Source: a virus
IMG/VR virus record: IMGVR_UViG_3300032288_003550
Span: 1 to 25,551 of that record
Direction: 5' to 3' (one strand)
Length of the DNA stretch: 25,551 nucleotides
Shown here: positions 23,394 to 25,551 of the stretch, piece by piece
Position numbering within the stretch: the first letter of the stretch is position 1
How the letters are laid out: every line of letters begins with the position of its first letter
Notes under the pieces: model-generated
Seen by the model: only the letters and a program-made list of their open reading frames with translations
Databases searched by the model: none
What the model was told of the DNA's origin: nothing
Position numbers and translations under genes: made by a program

Positions 23394-24326
23394 ATGACTA
23401 ATAATGCTCTAGTATTCTTAATTGATTCTGTTTTAGGTAAAGGTAAACCAACATCCAAAGGTAATAGAGCTTACCATTGTCCTGAATGTAAACACCATAA
23501 ATTAAAATTAGAAGTTAATCTAGAGGAAACATCACCCCATTTCCAATCATATCAGTGTTGGGTGTGTGGTTTTAAAGGTAAAAAATTAACTACTTTATTT
23601 AAAAGGATAGAAGTTGATTCTAGTAAAATTAGTCAATTAAAACTATTAGTTAAAACTGATGGTAAACAAGTTGAAATAACTGATAATAAGAAAGCAGAAC
23701 TACCTAAAGAATTCATACCATTAATCAATCCACCATTAAACAGTTTAACCGCTAAAAAAGCTATATCATATCTTAAAAATAGAGGTATTACTAAAGAAGA
23801 TATAATCAAGTATAATATAGGTTATTGTGAATTCGGATTATTTTCTAATATGATTGTTATTCCTTCGTACGACACGAATGGAAATCTTAATTATTTTACC
23901 GCAAGAAACTTCGATAAAAACTCGTCTATTAAATACAAAAATCCTGACGTAACTAGAGATATCATTGGTTTAGAGCATTTTATTAATTGGAATGTACCTA
24001 TTATTTTATGTGAAGGTATGTTTGATGCTATTGCTATTAAACGTAATGCTATACCATTATTAGGTAAAACAATACAGAAGAGTTTAATGAAACGTATTAT
24101 TAACTCCTCAGTTGAAAAAATATATATTGCTCTAGACAAAGACGCTATTAAACAAGCATTAAATTTTTGCGAAACACTAATGAACGAAGGTAAAGAGGTT
24201 TATTTAGTGAATCTTGAAGATAAAGATCCTAGTGAAATGGGATTTGAAAAATTCACTAATCTAATTCAAAACACTTTACCATTAACATTCTCGAATTTAC
24301 TCGAGAAAAAACTGCAAACATTATGA
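23394..24326 (+). CDS. 61: DNA primase, gp61/DnaG-like
   Basis: 310 residues, close to T4 gp61. A zinc-binding domain begins with Y-H-C-P-E-C (Cys29, Cys32) and ends with C-W-V-C-G (Cys55, Cys58). A linker leads to a primase core: Y-L-K-N-R-G-I-T (126-133), M-I-V-I-P-S-Y (153-159) and a TOPRIM fold with L-C-E-G-M-F-D-A (Glu207, 205-212) and I-A-L-D-K-D-A (Asp248, Asp250). These acidic residues bind the metal used to join ribonucleotides. It would synthesise primers for the lagging strand with a replicative helicase that is not in this window. Promoter P4 lies just upstream; the 3' end overlaps the nuclease gene by four bases (ATGA). Confidence 0.85.
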   Translation: MTNNALVFLIDSVLGKGKPTSKGNRAYHCPECKHHKLKLEVNLEETSPHFQSYQCWVCGFKGKKLTTLFKRIEVDSSKISQLKLLVKTDGKQVEITDNKKAELPKEFIPLINPPLNSLTAKKAISYLKNRGITKEDIIKYNIGYCEFGLFSNMIVIPSYDTNGNLNYFTARNFDKNSSIKYKNPDVTRDIIGLEHFINWNVPIILCEGMFDAIAIKRNAIPLLGKTIQKSLMKRIINSSVEKIYIALDKDAIKQALNFCETLMNEGKEVYLVNLEDKDPSEMGFEKFTNLIQNTLPLTFSNLLEKKLQTL

Positions 24327-25111
24327 TAGAAAAAGGACAGTCAATACATAAGAAAAGTATTAAAAGAACACTTGAATTTGATGGTGAAGGACAACAAGTA
24401 AATTTTTTAGATAATCGATTTTATAAACGAAATGACTTATATTATCCATCAGTTACAAGTATATTACAATATTTTCCTAAAGGTAAATTTTTTGAAAATT
24501 GGCTTAAAGATGTAGGACATAACTCAGATGTTATAGTTAAAAAAGCAGCCGATGAAGGTACTCAAACCCATAGTTTAATTGAGCGTTATTTAACAGGTGA
24601 AAAAATTAATTGGTTAGATGAAAAAGGACATGCTATATGTTCTTTATCTGTTTGGCAAATGTTACTTAAATTTGTTGAATTTTGGGAAACTGAAAAACCT
24701 GAATTAATTGAAAGCGAAATTCATTTATATTCAGACACTCATAAAATTGCTGGTACTTGTGATTTAGTAGTTAGAATGAGAGATGAATTATGGATTTTAG
24801 ATATTAAAACATCTAATAGTGTTCATACAAGTTATGATTTACAAATGGCTGCGTACACAGTATGTTGGAATGAAACATTTGAAGAAAAAGTAACTAAAAA
24901 TGGTATCATTTGGTTAAAATCATCTAAACAAAAAGCTGATAAAAAAGGTGATAAAATACAAGGTAAAGGATGGGAAGTAATTTCATCATCTAGAACAATA
25001 GAGGAAAATTGGGACTTATTTAACAAAGTATATGATTTATATAAATTGGAAAACCCCAACTCCGAACCATCATTTAATAAATTTCCAGTATCGGTTCAAT
25101 TAAATTCATGA
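24323..25111 (+). CDS. PD-(D/E)XK nuclease, RecB/Cas4-type
   Basis: 262 residues. The order of motifs matches RecB-family exonucleases: G-T-Q-T-H-S-L-I-E (His83), an acidic E-S-E-I-H-L region (131-135), G-T-C-D-L-V-V (Asp147), L-D-I-K-T-S (Asp160, Lys162) and Q-M-A-A-Y (Gln174, Tyr178). Asp147, Asp160 and Lys162 are the expected catalytic set with metal. No iron-sulphur Cys cluster as in Cas4 or AddB is evident. Start ATG at 24323 overlaps the primase stop in the ATGA arrangement, so they are co-expressed. A role in end processing, recombination or host DNA breakdown is likely; the choice cannot be made from sequence. Confidence 0.8.
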   Translation: MIEKGQSIHKKSIKRTLEFDGEGQQVNFLDNRFYKRNDLYYPSVTSILQYFPKGKFFENWLKDVGHNSDVIVKKAADEGTQTHSLIERYLTGEKINWLDEKGHAICSLSVWQMLLKFVEFWETEKPELIESEIHLYSDTHKIAGTCDLVVRMRDELWILDIKTSNSVHTSYDLQMAAYTVCWNETFEEKVTKNGIIWLKSSKQKADKKGDKIQGKGWEVISSSRTIEENWDLFNKVYDLYKLENPNSEPSFNKFPVSVQLNS

Positions 25112-25129
25112 TTTCCCGTAATTTTTAAA

Positions 25130-25138
25130 TATTTATAA
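25130..25138 (+). promoter_or_regulatory. TATTTATAA motif upstream of promoter P5
   Basis: Lies in the 69-base gap between nuclease and P-loop genes, before a hairpin and the two-part promoter. It is the only exact intergenic copy not directly in front of a structural gene. Confidence 0.3.
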
Positions 25139-25139
25139 G

Positions 25140-25164
25140 GGACTAGGCTTTCGAAGTCTTTTTA
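25140..25164 (+). terminator. Short hairpin with T-tract
   Basis: GGACT (25140-25144) pairs with AGTCT (25155-25159) with one G-T at the base, followed by Ts to 25163. It is short and overlaps the upstream box of promoter P5, so it may attenuate readthrough from the nuclease gene. Confidence 0.4.
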
Positions 25165-25172
25165 TTTATATT
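25144..25172 (+). promoter_or_regulatory. Two-part promoter P5 (TAGGCTTTC ... TATATT)
   Basis: TAGGCTTTC at 25144-25152 and TATATT at 25167-25172, again 21 bases from first G to TATATT. ATG at 25181 follows after eight bases, so the start of transcription should be next to the start codon. Confidence 0.55.
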
Positions 25173-25180
25173 TAAAATAT

Positions 25181-25551
25181 ATGATTAAACTTACTGAATT
25201 ATTACGTGAAGTTATGGATTCGCCTAAAGCTATATTTTTAGCTGGTCCTGCTGGAAGTGGTAAATCATACATCACTAAACAATTGTTACCTAGTAATTTT
25301 ACAACTATAAATGTTGATGACACTTATGAGGAATTACTTAAAGCTAGCGGTTTAGGTTTAAAACAGACAGATTTTAATTCTGATGAATTGTCTCAAGCAG
25401 CAAAATTAATGGGACGAGCTCAAAAAGCTACTAAAGAAAAATTTGCTCAATCATCAAGTGAAAGACAAAATTTAATTATAGATGGTACAGGTGCTGCTTC
25501 AAAACCACTATTTAAGAAAAAACAAGAATTAGAAGATTTAGGATATGAATG
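25181..25551 (+). CDS. P-loop ATPase/kinase, zeta-toxin-like (partial)
   Basis: The frame from ATG 25181 runs off the window end after 123 codons. Walker A is exact: G-P-A-G-S-G-K-S at residues 22-29, after a hydrophobic A-I-F-L strand. A T-I-N-V-D-D-T-Y segment (about 44-51) and N-L-I-I-D-G-T-G (about 99-106) fit the second and third strands of small kinases, including zeta toxins and polynucleotide kinases. The N-terminal helix, I-K-L-T-E-L-L-R-E-V, is short. The substrate-binding and lid parts are beyond the edge, so the precise activity is open: nucleotide kinase, polynucleotide kinase or zeta-like modifier. Preceded by promoter P5. Confidence 0.75.
   Translation, partial: MIKLTELLREVMDSPKAIFLAGPAGSGKSYITKQLLPSNFTTINVDDTYEELLKASGLGLKQTDFNSDELSQAAKLMGRAQKATKEKFAQSSSERQNLIIDGTGAASKPLFKKKQELEDLGYE

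Noticed and set aside
1-25551. CRISPR arrays, insertion sequences, integrase or attachment sites
   Set aside because: None seen: no regularly spaced direct repeats, no transposase or recombinase motifs, and no tRNA-type attachment sequence.

Overview
The window reads as about 25.5 kb of a contractile-tailed (T4-like) bacteriophage genome, AT-rich and with every supportable gene on the + strand. Diagnostic genes are a gp25-type baseplate wedge protein, a gp6/baseplate-J protein, a gp5-like central spike, a gp55-like late sigma factor and a gp61-like primase. The host is probably a member of the Bacteroidota. I see no Shine-Dalgarno sequences; starts are preceded by A/T-rich leaders, and the best promoters fit the Bacteroidota pattern TTG-N20-TAnnTT. 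The host is an inference, and no host gene is present.

Layout. (1) 1-1851: small accessory genes: the C-terminus of a basic AT-hook-like repeat protein, an unusual GC-rich palindromic spacer, two small lipoproteins, a 37-residue membrane peptide, a 33-residue peptide and a 141-residue unknown, separated by hairpin terminators. (2) 1979-3999: a coiled-coil peptide, an HD-domain phosphohydrolase, a membrane-anchored peptide and the late sigma factor. (3) 4029-22912: one long structural block for the baseplate and tail periphery. It holds a gp5-like spike without lysozyme, a protein with a possible hydrolase domain and a proline-rich linker, a linker-rich structural protein, gp25, gp6, a DNRLRE/CBM96-like protein, a 1061-residue LamG-like protein, a 1298-residue beta-rich protein, and three further structural proteins, two of which share a C-terminal domain. 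Seven TAATG stop-start overlaps tie genes together across the window. (4) 22912-25551: a GIY-YIG-like nuclease, then DNA-metabolism genes: primase, PD-(D/E)XK nuclease and a P-loop kinase/zeta-like protein cut by the window end.

Regulation is the most striking part. Five intergenic sites (569, 1117, 1853, 23359, 25144) share a two-part element: a T-T/A-GGC-pyrimidine-rich box and a TATATT box. The first G of the box and the first T of TATATT are exactly 21 bases apart in all five. They precede non-structural genes. A second motif, TATTTATAA, sits just before four structural genes and once before the final gene. This suggests two promoter classes, early/middle and late, with the late class possibly read by the sigma factor encoded here.
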